Assembly (NCBI GenBank): GCA_029570205.1
Contig: JAKQSI010000111.1
Span: 1-64,000, forward strand
DNA length: 64,000 bases
Source of the DNA: Candidatus Omnitrophota bacterium
GTDB lineage: Bacteria > Hinthialibacterota > Hinthialibacteria > Hinthialibacterales > JAKPRU01
Direction: 5' to 3'
Part shown: positions 29,595 to 40,500 of the stretch, piece after piece
Layout: every line of letters starts with the position of its first letter
Position numbering within the stretch: position 1 is the first letter of the stretch
Notes under the pieces: model-generated
Database searches by the model: none
What the model saw: the letters and a program-made list of their open reading frames with translations, nothing else
Told to the model about the DNA's origin: nothing
Position numbers and translations under genes: made by a program

Positions 29595-29635
29595 AAGATG
29601 GTTTAACCTTTTCGGGAAAAGGGTGAAACCATCTT
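29595..29635 (+). terminator. Strong hairpin (aagatggttt...aaaccatctt with inner ccttttcgggaaaagg); terminator-like or 5'-UTR structure
   Basis: 10-bp perfect outer stem plus inner stem; no clear T-run, and it overlaps the annotated next start. Confidence 0.55.
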
Positions 29636-31199
29636 GCATTTGTCTTTCGGTGACATTCTTCTTTTTGCATTCGAAGACATCGTGAATGCGCCGGCGCTTT
29701 ATGCTGTTTTGGCGCCGTGCCTGGTGTCTTTTTCCCGCTCTATTCCATCCCTCGGTGCGGCGATATCGGGTTTGGGGATCGGGCTTCTAGTCGGGTCTCT
29801 CCTGCCGGGAATCGTTGAGAATCGTTGGCCGGCATCGGCAGCGGTTCTTATTTTGTTTGCGCTTTGCCTGAGGCCGGTTCGGGAGTGGATGCGGAGCCGA
29901 AGTCGGCTGACAGAAGTTGATGCCGTGCTCATGGTTGGTTCTGTGCTGGTTCTCATTTTTTCCCTCATCTGCGTTTTTTACAGTTGGACTACGGGACAGG
30001 AGTCCTGGGGAATCCGGCCCGTTGTGGCCGTGATTGTTCTCATGGCCTGCTATCGTCGGCTTCTTCCCGCCTTTCTGCAGGGAAAAGGAAACCGCATCGC
30101 GAAACGCATTGCGTTAGCGGGAGCGGTGATTCTTTGTGCGCGGGGAATGGTCTGGTATGGGCAGTATCACACGCTTTCCTCGGCAAGATCGCCCCGCGCC
30201 GATTTATTTGTAAATATCCACTGTCTGGAGGCAACCCAAAAGGCCTTGGAGCATTTGGGGAACAACAGGATGCCGGAAGCTGTCACTGCGTTGCGCGGCT
30301 GTCTCATCGGCGGGGGGCCGGAAACGGTTTCCGCCCGGGTGGCCGGGTGGTCCGGTCTGGAACCGACAGCGCTGCCTCTCATGCTGGCCTTTGGGGGACA
30401 TGTCCCTGTGCATCGTCGGACTCACGTCTATTCCTCCGGATGGGATGGCGCGCACGGGCGTATTCTGGCGCTGGGTGAGAGAGGGAGACTGTGGGCGTTG
30501 ACCCGGTCCGGAGCGCAAGACCTTGGGGCGCCGCTGAAAGAGGCGATCGCCCTGACTCTCAGCGCGGATGGATCGCAAATCGGCCTGATCTCGGAAAAGG
30601 GGAGAGTGTTCATCACAGACCAACAGGGGAAAGAATTGTGGAAATTATGGCTTCCTGAATCAACCTATCGAGATATAGCAGGAACCGAATCGCCAAACCG
30701 ATTCCTCGCGCTTCGGGCGGACGGCGCGGTTTACAATGTTACTCATCAAGGCTCCAGGCTGCTTGAGGGATATCCCACCTGGAAAGATACTGAACCCGCG
30801 GTGTCGATTGTCTCAACCCCTGACGGAAAAGGTCATTATGTTCTGGATCGATTCGGGGGTGTTCATCCGAGAGGAGAAACCCCCATCCGGTATGAGGACC
30901 TGAAGGGGCAATCGGAAAGCGGTCATTATTGGCCGGAACAAGACACAGCGCGCGCGATCCTTCTGGCCTCGCCGAATGTTCTGATATATGTGGATCGATT
31001 CGGAGGCTTGCACAGTGTTGTCAAAAGTGACGGAACAGTTTCCTATCGGGGGCACGATTATCCGCCACTGAATGAGCCGGTTGTTGTGGATGTTCTCGGT
31101 GGGATTGTTCCCGGTATGTTTCACATTGTTTGCGAGGATGGGCGGATTATGCCCATCCCGGACTATGGGTGGCTGATTCCGAGGGGGGAACATGAGTGA
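29634..31199 (+). CDS. Multi-TM protein with C-terminal beta-propeller-like region
   Basis: Several TM segments in the first 180 aa; then repeated strands such as RILALGERGRLWALTRSG, RFLALRADGAVYNVTHQG, GHYVLDRFGGVHPRGE; start codon uncertain. Confidence 0.7.
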   Translation: MHLSFGDILLFAFEDIVNAPALYAVLAPCLVSFSRSIPSLGAAISGLGIGLLVGSLLPGIVENRWPASAAVLILFALCLRPVREWMRSRSRLTEVDAVLMVGSVLVLIFSLICVFYSWTTGQESWGIRPVVAVIVLMACYRRLLPAFLQGKGNRIAKRIALAGAVILCARGMVWYGQYHTLSSARSPRADLFVNIHCLEATQKALEHLGNNRMPEAVTALRGCLIGGGPETVSARVAGWSGLEPTALPLMLAFGGHVPVHRRTHVYSSGWDGAHGRILALGERGRLWALTRSGAQDLGAPLKEAIALTLSADGSQIGLISEKGRVFITDQQGKELWKLWLPESTYRDIAGTESPNRFLALRADGAVYNVTHQGSRLLEGYPTWKDTEPAVSIVSTPDGKGHYVLDRFGGVHPRGETPIRYEDLKGQSESGHYWPEQDTARAILLASPNVLIYVDRFGGLHSVVKSDGTVSYRGHDYPPLNEPVVVDVLGGIVPGMFHIVCEDGRIMPIPDYGWLIPRGEHE

Positions 31200-32301
31200 A
31201 CAGGCCCCCCTGCGTGTCTGGCATGTGGACTCCGGGAAACGTCATGGAGGCGGACAGGTCCAGATTTCCTATCTGCTGAACGGCCTGGTCAGTCGGGGAG
31301 TTGCCTGCACATTGATTTGTCCGAAAGAATCGCCGATTCCGGGCCTCGGCATTCCACGGGAAGTCGAAGTGATCCACCTGAACGTTCGGTCGGAATGGGA
31401 CGTTCCGTCGATCTGGAAGATGCGGAAGCTGGTAAGGGCTTTCCAGCCGGACATCCTTCATGCGCATGATGCCAAGGCGCACACCGTTTGCCTGCTGGCG
31501 CGAACCGGAAGGCAGAAAGTGATCGTGCATCGACGGGTATCCTTTCCCATCCATCGGCATATCCTGACAAAATGGAAATATGGCGCAGGCGTGGATCAAT
31601 ATATTGCTGTCGCAGAATGTGTTCGGGACCGCCTGATTGGGATCGGAGCGCCGAAAGAGAATGTGACGGTGATCCACAGCGCAGTGGACCTGTCCCGATT
31701 TGGAAGTACCGGGCGGGATACCACCGTGAGGGAAGAATTGGGCTTGACGGAAGACCGGAAGATCATCGGCACGGTTGGGCGACTCACGCGGGAGAAACGG
31801 TATGATTGGCTGCTGGACACCCTGAAGCCGGTTCTGGAAAGCCATCCGACATGTTGCCTGGTCCTCGTGGGGGACGGGCCGGAACGGGGACCGTTGGAGA
31901 GTCGGGCCGAAAGGTTGGGGATTCGGGATCAGGTGATTTTTACGGGCCACCGGAAGGATGTGCCCCGGCTCCTGGCGGCCTTTGATGTCTATGTGCTTTG
32001 TTCGGAATCGGAGGGGTATCCGGTGAGTCTGGCGGAAGCAATGGCGGCAGGGTGTGCCGTAGTGAGCGCCAATGTGGGCGGGGTTTCAGAAATTGTGACG
32101 TCAGGAGAGAACGGAATAGTGGTCCTCCCGAACGATGCAATCTCTCTGAGGGATGCGGTGGGAGATCTGTTGCAAAATAAACAACTGCGAATGGAATTGG
32201 GCCAAGCCGGTCGAGAATCCGCGATAAAAAAAATCGGTACGGAAGCAATAGTCGAAGCGGTTCTGAAGCTGTATAATCAGGTTCATATTATGGGACGGTG
32301 A
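31192..32301 (+). CDS. GT4-family glycosyltransferase
   Basis: WHVDSGKRHGGGQVQISYLLNGL; IGTVGRLTREKRYDWLLDTL; CSESEGYPVSLAEAMAAGCAVVSANVGGVSEIV. Confidence 0.93.
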   Translation: MSEQAPLRVWHVDSGKRHGGGQVQISYLLNGLVSRGVACTLICPKESPIPGLGIPREVEVIHLNVRSEWDVPSIWKMRKLVRAFQPDILHAHDAKAHTVCLLARTGRQKVIVHRRVSFPIHRHILTKWKYGAGVDQYIAVAECVRDRLIGIGAPKENVTVIHSAVDLSRFGSTGRDTTVREELGLTEDRKIIGTVGRLTREKRYDWLLDTLKPVLESHPTCCLVLVGDGPERGPLESRAERLGIRDQVIFTGHRKDVPRLLAAFDVYVLCSESEGYPVSLAEAMAAGCAVVSANVGGVSEIVTSGENGIVVLPNDAISLRDAVGDLLQNKQLRMELGQAGRESAIKKIGTEAIVEAVLKLYNQVHIMGR

Positions 32302-32316
32302 GGCGATTGAATTGCG

Positions 32317-33438
32317 ATGACAAAGCCAAAGCGATTGAAAATCGTGGGGAACTTTTCATCCGTTTTAATAATCCGCCTGAATGACATCGGCGAAGTAGTG
32401 ATGACCCTTCCGTGCCTGGATGCCGTGCGCCATGCGCTTCCGGGGGCACGGATCGGGTACCTGGTGTCTCCCCCGAGCCATGAACTGCTTTTGCACGACA
32501 GCCGAGTCGACCAAATCTTTGTTTTTGAGAAAAAACTCTGGCGGGATCGCCCATCCCTGCAGGGCATCAAGCAGCTGGGGAAACTTCTGCTGGACCTTCA
32601 TCGCGAACGTTTCGACCTCGCTATCGATCTTCATAATAATCCATCCACGCATTGGCTGGCCTATGTGTCCGGCGCGAGATATCGAGTTTCATTGGATTCA
32701 AAATACCGATCTCGTTACCTGATGACCTGGAAGGCCGCTCCGTGCGCAGGCTGGGAACAGATGCACAATATCGAACGGCATTTTCATGTTCTTACATCGG
32801 TAGGAATACCGACCCGAGGCGCGGAATATCGCTTTGCGCTGGATCCCGAATCGAGAATGCGTGTAAAGACCCAGCTGGATCAGGAATTGGAACCGGGGAA
32901 ACCTGTGGTGGTTCTGCAACCGGGGGCCGGTCTGCCGGAACGATGCTGGCCTGTCCAACGGTTCGGGGAACTGGCCGCTCGATTGGTGGAGGAAGCCGGT
33001 GCGCAGATTGTCGTCCATTGCGGTCCGGGCGAAGACCACCTGGGTGAGCGAATCCGTCAGTCGGTACCGCAGCCGGTTTTGATTGCGAAGCGCCTCACAT
33101 TACAGGAGTTGGCGGGGCTGTTGGATCTTTGTGACCTGCTTATCTCGAACGATTCGGGACCGATGCACCTGGCCGCCGCTCTGGGGAAACCGGTGGTCGC
33201 GGTATTCGGGCCGACACATCCGCAGCGTTCGGGTCCCTATCAGGCCCGTTCCGTGGCGGTCAGCAATTACGTGGAATGCTCACCCTGCGGCATTCAGAAT
33301 CTGTCCTGCATTCACCGGAAATGTCTGACCGATATCTCGGCGGATGAGGTCTATGATGCGGCGGTGCGCGTCCTGAGCCGGGAGCGGGACCGGCCACAGG
33401 AGGAATCCTCCGGAATCGCCTCCGCCGGAGCCTCATGA
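32317..33438 (+). CDS. Glycosyltransferase family 9 (LPS heptosyltransferase-like)
   Basis: SVLIIRLNDIGEVVMTLPCLDAVRHALPGARIGYLV; PGAGLPERCWPVQRFGELAARL; LISNDSGPMHLAAALGKPVVAVFGPTHPQRSGPY. Confidence 0.93.
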   Translation: MTKPKRLKIVGNFSSVLIIRLNDIGEVVMTLPCLDAVRHALPGARIGYLVSPPSHELLLHDSRVDQIFVFEKKLWRDRPSLQGIKQLGKLLLDLHRERFDLAIDLHNNPSTHWLAYVSGARYRVSLDSKYRSRYLMTWKAAPCAGWEQMHNIERHFHVLTSVGIPTRGAEYRFALDPESRMRVKTQLDQELEPGKPVVVLQPGAGLPERCWPVQRFGELAARLVEEAGAQIVVHCGPGEDHLGERIRQSVPQPVLIAKRLTLQELAGLLDLCDLLISNDSGPMHLAAALGKPVVAVFGPTHPQRSGPYQARSVAVSNYVECSPCGIQNLSCIHRKCLTDISADEVYDAAVRVLSRERDRPQEESSGIASAGAS

Positions 33439-34541
33439 TTCGCCCCATCCTTCTGATCCATCGCGCCGGCTGGGGAGGAGCCGAGCAGACTCTCCTCGAT
33501 TTGATTGAAGGTCTTCCAACCGATCAATGGCAGGTAACGGCGGCCGTGCCGGATGGACCCTTCTCCGAAAAACTCGCGGGACTCCAAACAAACATTGAGT
33601 CGATCCGGTTTCCTGCATGGCGCAAAATGCGGGACCTGATACGAAATCGGTTGTGCCTTCGCTCAATCACAAGACTGGCGGGGCGGGTTTCTGCACGAGT
33701 GGTAATCGCCGGGGATTTTCGCACCGCGCCTTATGCCGTTCAGGCAGCGGTCAACCGGGGGTGTCCCAGCCTGGTGTTCATACAAGACTCGACTATCCGG
33801 CAACGGCATATCAAAGCCTATCGAGTTCATCGAGCGGACCGGGTGCTTTGCCCCTCCAACCGTCAACTTCAACATGCCATTTTGGCTGGTGTTGATCCGC
33901 CCAGGGCAATTCTTTTGCCGGTCGGAATCGATACAAAGCGATTCAATCCCCATGTTGATGGATCGCGGTTGCGAAATCAGTGGATGCCTTGTCAGGACGC
34001 CGTTCTGGTGGGATGTATCGGGAGCATTTCGCCCCTGAAAGGTCAGGACCTTCTGCTGGAAGCCATGCTGCCCCTGATGCGAGAGGATAAGAGAATCGGG
34101 TTGATTTTCGCCGGATCGGGAAAGAACTCATTTATCGAGAATCTGAAAGGGCGGGCATCGGAGTTTCTCTCCTCGAACAGGATTCGTTTTGTGGATTGGA
34201 TGGAGGATATTGGGGCGGCGTATGCGGCGGTGGATGTGGTAGCGGTTCCCTCCCGCTCGGAGTCGTTTTCGCGTGTGACAGCGGAGGCGATGGCCTGCGG
34301 AAAGGCGGTAGTCGCGACACAAACCGGCGCAGTGGAGGAATTGTTTGACCGGGATCGGTGCGGGATATCTGTTCCCGTCGGCGATATATCGGCGCTGCGG
34401 GAATCGCTAACGCACCTGGTGAACGACGCCGAAATGCGAATGCGACTTAGGCACGCCGCGTCCGAACAGATCGTCCACCATTTTTCTCTGGCGAAATCTC
34501 AACAACAGTTCCGGGAAGTATTACAGAGCGTGTGTGATTGA
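33435..34541 (+). CDS. GT4-family glycosyltransferase
   Basis: GCIGSISPLKGQDLLLEAM; VPSRSESFSRVTAEAMACGKAVVATQTGAVEELF; ATGA overlap with the preceding gene. Confidence 0.92.
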   Translation: MIRPILLIHRAGWGGAEQTLLDLIEGLPTDQWQVTAAVPDGPFSEKLAGLQTNIESIRFPAWRKMRDLIRNRLCLRSITRLAGRVSARVVIAGDFRTAPYAVQAAVNRGCPSLVFIQDSTIRQRHIKAYRVHRADRVLCPSNRQLQHAILAGVDPPRAILLPVGIDTKRFNPHVDGSRLRNQWMPCQDAVLVGCIGSISPLKGQDLLLEAMLPLMREDKRIGLIFAGSGKNSFIENLKGRASEFLSSNRIRFVDWMEDIGAAYAAVDVVAVPSRSESFSRVTAEAMACGKAVVATQTGAVEELFDRDRCGISVPVGDISALRESLTHLVNDAEMRMRLRHAASEQIVHHFSLAKSQQQFREVLQSVCD

Positions 34542-35377
34542 CGGAAATCTCCGAGAGCGACGAAATGGAACGGGATCATTTCAAAACGTTGTCCAGTGTT
34601 CAGAATCCCCTCGTGAAACAGGTCGTGAAGCTGAAAGACCGGAGGCATCGGGATGAACTGGGCCTGATGGTGATCGAGGGATCCCGCGAGATTGCGCGTG
34701 CCCTGGAAAGCGGGATTCGCATCGATCAACTCTTTATTTGCAGGGAACTGACGAAGAATGAACAGGCACAGGGAATCATCCGACAGGCCACACAAACAGG
34801 CGCGGAGATTCTGGAGATCGACACACGGATTCTGGAGAAGATTGCTTACCGGGAGAACCCCGATGGTCTTGTGGCGGTGGCAAGACAACCGGCCTGGTCG
34901 CTTCAGAACTTTCGGTTAGGAGAGTCTCCCCTGGTTGTCATTGCAACAGGTTTGGAAAAACCCGGCAACCTGGGATCGATTCTGAGAAGCGTGGATGCGG
35001 CCGGTGGGGACGGAGTTGTGGTATGTGACGGGATCACAGACCCGGCGAATCCGAATGTCGTTCGTGCCTCAACGGGGGTTTTGTTTACAGTCCAACTGGC
35101 AAAAGCCGATCCTGCGGAAACCTTCTCCTGGCTGAGGGAAAATCGAATTCGCGTTCTGGCCGCATCCCCGGAAGGAAACTGCGAGTTCTGGGACGTGGAC
35201 TGGCGAAAGCCTTGCGCAATCGCAGTCGGCACAGAACATGCCGGTCTGGATAAAAAGTGGCGCGAGAATGCAGATCAAACAGTTCGCATTCCCATGAAAG
35301 GCCGGGCGGATTCGCTGAATGTGGCTGTGACAACAGCGCTGCTGCTTTTTGAGGCGGTACGGCAGCGGCGGGGGTGA
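34538..35377 (+). CDS. TrmH/SpoU-family RNA methyltransferase
   Basis: SSVQNPLVKQVVKLKDRRHRDELGLMVIEGSREI; ATGLEKPGNLGSILRSVDAAGGDGVVV; AVGTEHAGLD; IPMKGRADSLNVAVTTALLLFEAVRQ. Confidence 0.93.
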   Translation: MTEISESDEMERDHFKTLSSVQNPLVKQVVKLKDRRHRDELGLMVIEGSREIARALESGIRIDQLFICRELTKNEQAQGIIRQATQTGAEILEIDTRILEKIAYRENPDGLVAVARQPAWSLQNFRLGESPLVVIATGLEKPGNLGSILRSVDAAGGDGVVVCDGITDPANPNVVRASTGVLFTVQLAKADPAETFSWLRENRIRVLAASPEGNCEFWDVDWRKPCAIAVGTEHAGLDKKWRENADQTVRIPMKGRADSLNVAVTTALLLFEAVRQRRG

Positions 35378-35698
35378 GAACAAGAAGTTCTTTCCACCAT
35401 CCGACGGAGGGGCAGAACCCCGGTGTGGGGTAAACGACCCGGATTGTCCTGTCGGGATGCTGTCGGATCTCGACTTTGCTTCCGGGGGATGACATTTTCA
35501 TTGTGCAAACTCCCTGACATTTTTATTGTGCGGGAACAAAAACAGGGGAACGGAGTCTCGTCATAATCGATCAAGAATGGTATCTTTCTAAAAAGATTGA
35601 GGAACAACAAAACAAGCACCCACTTACCCCAAATGGACCAGCCGAATTCCTCAGGAGGGGATGCTCAAGTTGAGAGACCCATGGAAATCGGGAGTGGA

Positions 35699-36226
35699 AT
35701 GACGGCCACGAAACACGAGTTTCGCGCTGAGTACGTCAATCCGTTCATCCGCAGCGTCAGTAATCTGTTCCAAACTTTGTTCAAATGCAGTGTGGAGAGG
35801 AGGGAAGTGGCATTAAAACGCCGTCTTCCACCGAATTTCGATATTGTGGCGCTGACCGGCTTGAGCGGCGGCGTGCGTGGATTGGTAGCAATGGCATTCC
35901 CGGCACGAACGGCTCTGGCGATAGTAAGCCGGGCCTATAACGAACGAATTATCATAGTGGACGACAGGGTTCTGGACACCGTGGCGGAATGCGTGAACAT
36001 TGTCGCAGGTGGCGCCCTATCCGAGCTGGCTCACGCAGCCGGGACACCGATTGTGCTCAGTTTGCCTGTCGTTATTCGGGGAAGCGATTTCAGTCTGGAG
36101 TATCCCGCATTGCGGAATTGGGTGGAAGTGCCCTTCATAAGCGAGCTCGGTCCGTTTTCGATACGAATCACTATCGCGGCAAACAGGAGCGAGAGTGACG
36201 GCAATGCGAGCATTGATAGCGCTTGA
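35699..36226 (+). CDS. CheX-like chemotaxis phosphatase-family protein
   Basis: EYVNPFIRSVSNLFQTLFKCSVERREV; VAECVNIVAGGALSELAHAAGTPIVLSLPVVIRG; start uncertain. Confidence 0.8.
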   Translation: MTATKHEFRAEYVNPFIRSVSNLFQTLFKCSVERREVALKRRLPPNFDIVALTGLSGGVRGLVAMAFPARTALAIVSRAYNERIIIVDDRVLDTVAECVNIVAGGALSELAHAAGTPIVLSLPVVIRGSDFSLEYPALRNWVEVPFISELGPFSIRITIAANRSESDGNASIDSA

Positions 36227-36377
36227 TCCCGTTCCGGCATGGGCGCTCAAGGAATCGGGAACTCCGGAGATCGATCAGACCGGAGACGGATTTCAGGCGA
36301 TCAAGAGTATTCGGGAGACTACCTGCGATTTGATCCGGGTTCAAAATGGATGAACGTGGAGTACAAGGCAAGAATCG

Positions 36378-37535
36378 ATGAGGCGCTTTCTGGTCAGTGT
36401 GGTCTTATTGAGTATCTCGATCGGCGTGGTGTGGCGAATTGTTACCATGGAGGCTTCGCCAAAGAATGGAATGGCCGGTCGGGGGCAAGTCCCGATCGCG
36501 GTGGAATGCGCGAAAGCGATTCAGGGAGATATTGATGATGTGGCCATCTTCACAGGAACGCTGGCCGGCATTGCCGAAGTGCAGGTTTCTCCCAAGATTG
36601 CCGGGCGAATCGAATCCATCCGAGTGAACTTGGGCGACGAAGTCCGGCAGGGGCAGTTGCTGGCAACACTGGACGACAGCGAAGCCCGTCACGCGGTCAC
36701 AGAGGCGCAGGCGAGGTTGGCTGTCGCACGCGCCAGCCTGGAAGAATGTCAGACAAACCTGGAGACGGCAAGGCGGGAGTTGGAGCGCGTTCGGACATTA
36801 CGGGAACGCAAAGTTGCCGCGGCCTCCGAACTGGAGGCCGCGGAATCGGAGGTCTCCGCTCTGGAAGCCCGCAAGAGATTTGCGGAAGCCAACATCCTTC
36901 AGCAGGAAGCCGCCCTTCGTGTGGAGGAAGCGCGGCTTTCGTACACGCAAATCACGGCGCCGATCTCCGGATTTGTCGGGAAACGGTTTTTCGATGAAGG
37001 AACCATGATCTCCTCCTCGACTCCCATCCTTTCCCTGGCCGACATTCGAACAGTCAAGACAGTTATCCACGTGGTCGAGCAGGATTACGCCAAAATCCGG
37101 CCCGATCTGAAAGCCTACTTGACCGTGGACGCATACCCCGATCGCGAATTCGAGGGGCATGTGTCGCGGATCGCCCCGGTATTGGACCTGGATACCCGTA
37201 CGGCAGAAGTAGAAATCGAGATTCCTAATCCCGACCTGTTGCTGAAACCCGGGATGTTCACACGGGTGCGGATTCACTTCAGTACGCATCAGGGAGTTAC
37301 CCTGATTCCGAATCGGGCTCTGGTGAAACGGGAAGCGAAGCAGGGAGTATTTGTACCCACCGCAAACAACAAACAGGCACATTTTGTTGAAGTGAAAGTG
37401 GGAATATCGGCGAAAGACCTGGCCGAAGTGACCGGCATCCAACCGGGACAAGACATCATCGTGCTCGGCCAACATCTTCTCAATGATGGGGATCCCATCA
37501 TTCTGGGTGCAACCCCGGAAATCGGTTCTTTTTAA
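36378..37535 (+). CDS. RND efflux periplasmic adaptor (membrane fusion protein)
   Basis: VSPKIAGRIESIRVNLGDEVRQGQLLATLDDSE, coiled-coil region, ITAPISGFVGKRFFDEGTMISSSTPILSLADI. Confidence 0.93.
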   Translation: MRRFLVSVVLLSISIGVVWRIVTMEASPKNGMAGRGQVPIAVECAKAIQGDIDDVAIFTGTLAGIAEVQVSPKIAGRIESIRVNLGDEVRQGQLLATLDDSEARHAVTEAQARLAVARASLEECQTNLETARRELERVRTLRERKVAAASELEAAESEVSALEARKRFAEANILQQEAALRVEEARLSYTQITAPISGFVGKRFFDEGTMISSSTPILSLADIRTVKTVIHVVEQDYAKIRPDLKAYLTVDAYPDREFEGHVSRIAPVLDLDTRTAEVEIEIPNPDLLLKPGMFTRVRIHFSTHQGVTLIPNRALVKREAKQGVFVPTANNKQAHFVEVKVGISAKDLAEVTGIQPGQDIIVLGQHLLNDGDPIILGATPEIGSF

Positions 37536-37551
37536 TTAAGGGCGGTCCGCC

Positions 37552-40500
37552 ATGAAGATTTGCAGCCTCGCCATCAATTTTCCGGTCACGACAACCATGT
37601 TTTTCTTAATGGTGATCCTGTTCGGGGCCGTCTCGTTTGTCCGACTGCCGATTGATCTCATGCCGGATGTTACCTATCCCAGTATTACGATTCGCACGGA
37701 TTATGAGCATGTGGGTCCCCAGGAAATTGAGCAGCTCATTACACGTCCCATTGAGGAGACGGTCGGATCGGTTCAGGGGGTGGAGAAAATCCGTTCGACC
37801 TCATCGGAAGGGCAAAGCTCGGTCCGCGTGAGCTTTGTGTGGGGAACCGACCTGGATACCGCGGCCAACGATGTCCGTGATCGTGTGGACCGCATTCGCG
37901 GACGGCTGCCGGAAGAGTCGGAAACACCCGCTATTTATAAATTCGATGTAACCACATTCCCGATTTTATATTTGGGAGTTTCCGGAGCATTAGACCCGGT
38001 GGAAATGCGGGATTTGGTGGAACACCAGATCAAGTACCGGATTGAACGTGCGCCCGGAGTGGCCGCCGTCGATGTTCGCGGCGGGCTGCAGCGGGAAATC
38101 CACGTGGACCTTGACCGGGAAAAGTTGACGGCGCTTGACCTCTCGCTGGACACCGTTTTGGAGGCTCTCCGCTCCAGAAACCTGAATCTGCCTGCGGGAA
38201 CAGTGGAAGACGGGAATCTGGACGTTCTGGTGAGAACAAAAGGGGAATTTGAAACGCTGGATGAGATACGCAATACATTTGTCCATGTTCGCAACGGCGT
38301 TCCGATTCTGGTGAAGGACATCGCAACGGTAGAGGACTCTTACGAGGAAATCACCCATATCGTGCGGCTGAACGGGGTTCCGGGTCTGCGGATGAATATC
38401 AACAAGCAATCCGGAAGCAATACGGTGCAGGTTGTCGATGCCGTGCTGAAAGAGGTTGAGCGGATCAATATCGATCTTCCGCAGGTCAAAGTATTTCCAA
38501 CTATGAATACTTCCGACTATATCAAGCGCGCCATTAAGAATGTGAGCGATTCTACTTTGTATGGCGCCACACTGGCTGCCGTTGTCCTGTACTTTTTTTT
38601 GCATAGTTTGCGCACCACCGTTGTAATCGGCCTCGCGATTCCGATTTCGATCATGGCTACTTTTGGTTTGATGTATTTCTGCGGATACACCTTGAACATC
38701 ATGACCTTCGGCGGGCTGGCATTGGGGGTGGGCATGCTCGTAGACAATGCCATTGTCGTTCTGGAGAACATCTTCCGTTACACGGAAAAAGGTTTATCCC
38801 CACGGGAGGCCTCCGAACTCGGATCGTCGGAAGTCTCCATGGCTATTACGGCCAGTACCCTGACCACGCTGGTTGTATTTCTTCCGGTGGTTTTCATCCG
38901 GGGGATTTCAGCGGTGACATTCAAACAGATGGCCGCGGTTGTGTCGTTTGCGCTCTTCTGTTCGCTGGTTGTGGCTCTTACCCTGATTCCTCTGATGGGA
39001 AGTCGTTTTCTTCGCACGCTGGGTCGTCCGGGAGACAAAACCGGCGGGGGAAAACTGATGGCCTTTGTGGAGCGCGAGTATGGGCTTCTTCTTCGTGCCG
39101 CTCTTCGCGTTCGCAAGTCGGTTCTGTTTGTCGCGCTGGCGCTGTTTGTCGTGAGTCTTTGGCTGATCCGGTACATTGGTGTCGAATTCATGCCTCAAGC
39201 GGATGAAAGTGAAGTTCGTGTCAACGGAGAGATGGCAGTCGGAACCCGCCTGGAAGTGTTGGACGCCACCTTTGCAAAGATCGAGCAGATTGTGCGCGAG
39301 GCGGTTCCGGAAGCGACGGTCATTTACTCCCGAATAGGAGGAGGGGGATCGATGGGCAGCGGAGGACATACCGGGGAGGTCCGAATCACCCTTGTGCCGG
39401 TGTCTCAACGCACCCGATCGAGTTCGGAAGTCGGGCAGGCTCTTCGACCTCTCCTGGCAAAGATTCCCGGCACAATCATTCGAGTGCGGGAAGGTCAGGG
39501 ACTTTTCCTGATGCGGATGGTGTCCGGCGGAGAAGAGGAAGCCGAGGTTCTGGTCAGGGGATATGACCTTGATATTGCCCGCGACCTGGCTTTGCGGGTA
39601 AAACGAGAGATGGAACAAGTCGAGGGAATCACCGATGTATTGATCAGCCGGGAGGAAGGTCAGCCGGAAGAAGTGGTCCGTATTGACCGGGCAAAGGCCT
39701 CCACCCTCGGGCTGTCCGTTTCCAAAATCGCCCGCGATATTGAAACCTGTCTTTCCGGAACCAACGCTACCATGTTCCGGGAAGGCGGAGATGAATACGA
39801 AATCCTCGTTCGACTAAAGGAAACAGACCGGCTTTCGGCACAGGACGTTTTGAACATGACGGTGACGAGCGAAAGCGGCCGGAGCATCGTTTTAAAAAAT
39901 GTCATCCGGCTGGAACGTCGGGAGGGTCCTGTCCGCATTGAGCGAGAGGACCAGCAGCGAATTATCAGTGTGGCCGGCAATATCGCCGGGCGCGACCTGG
40001 TATCTGTGATGAAAGAGGTCCAGGCGCGGGTTGCGAACATACCCAAACCTCAGGACTTCGAGATCATACCCGGGACGGAATATGAGGAACAGCAGAAGTC
40101 TTTTCGGGAGTTGATGTTCGGTTTGTGGTTGGCTATTGTCCTTGTTTATATGGTGATGGCCTCCCAATTCGAATCTCTCGTGGACCCGTTCGTCGTGATG
40201 TTCTCGATTCCATTGGCGATTATCGGCGTTGTTTTGACTCTTTTGCTGACGAATACGATTTTCAGCCTTCAGGCGTTTATCGGCTGCATCATGCTGGCCG
40301 GGATTGTGGTAAATAACGGAATCATTCTGGTAGACTATACGAATCTTTTGCGGAGACGGGATGGAATGCCGTTGGGGGAAGCGATCGAGGAAGCGGGTCG
40401 AAGACGGCTGCGCCCGATTCTGATGACCACTTTGACTACCGTGGTGGGACTGATGCCGCTCGCTCTGGGATTGGGGGAAGGCGGTGAGGTTCAGGCCCCC

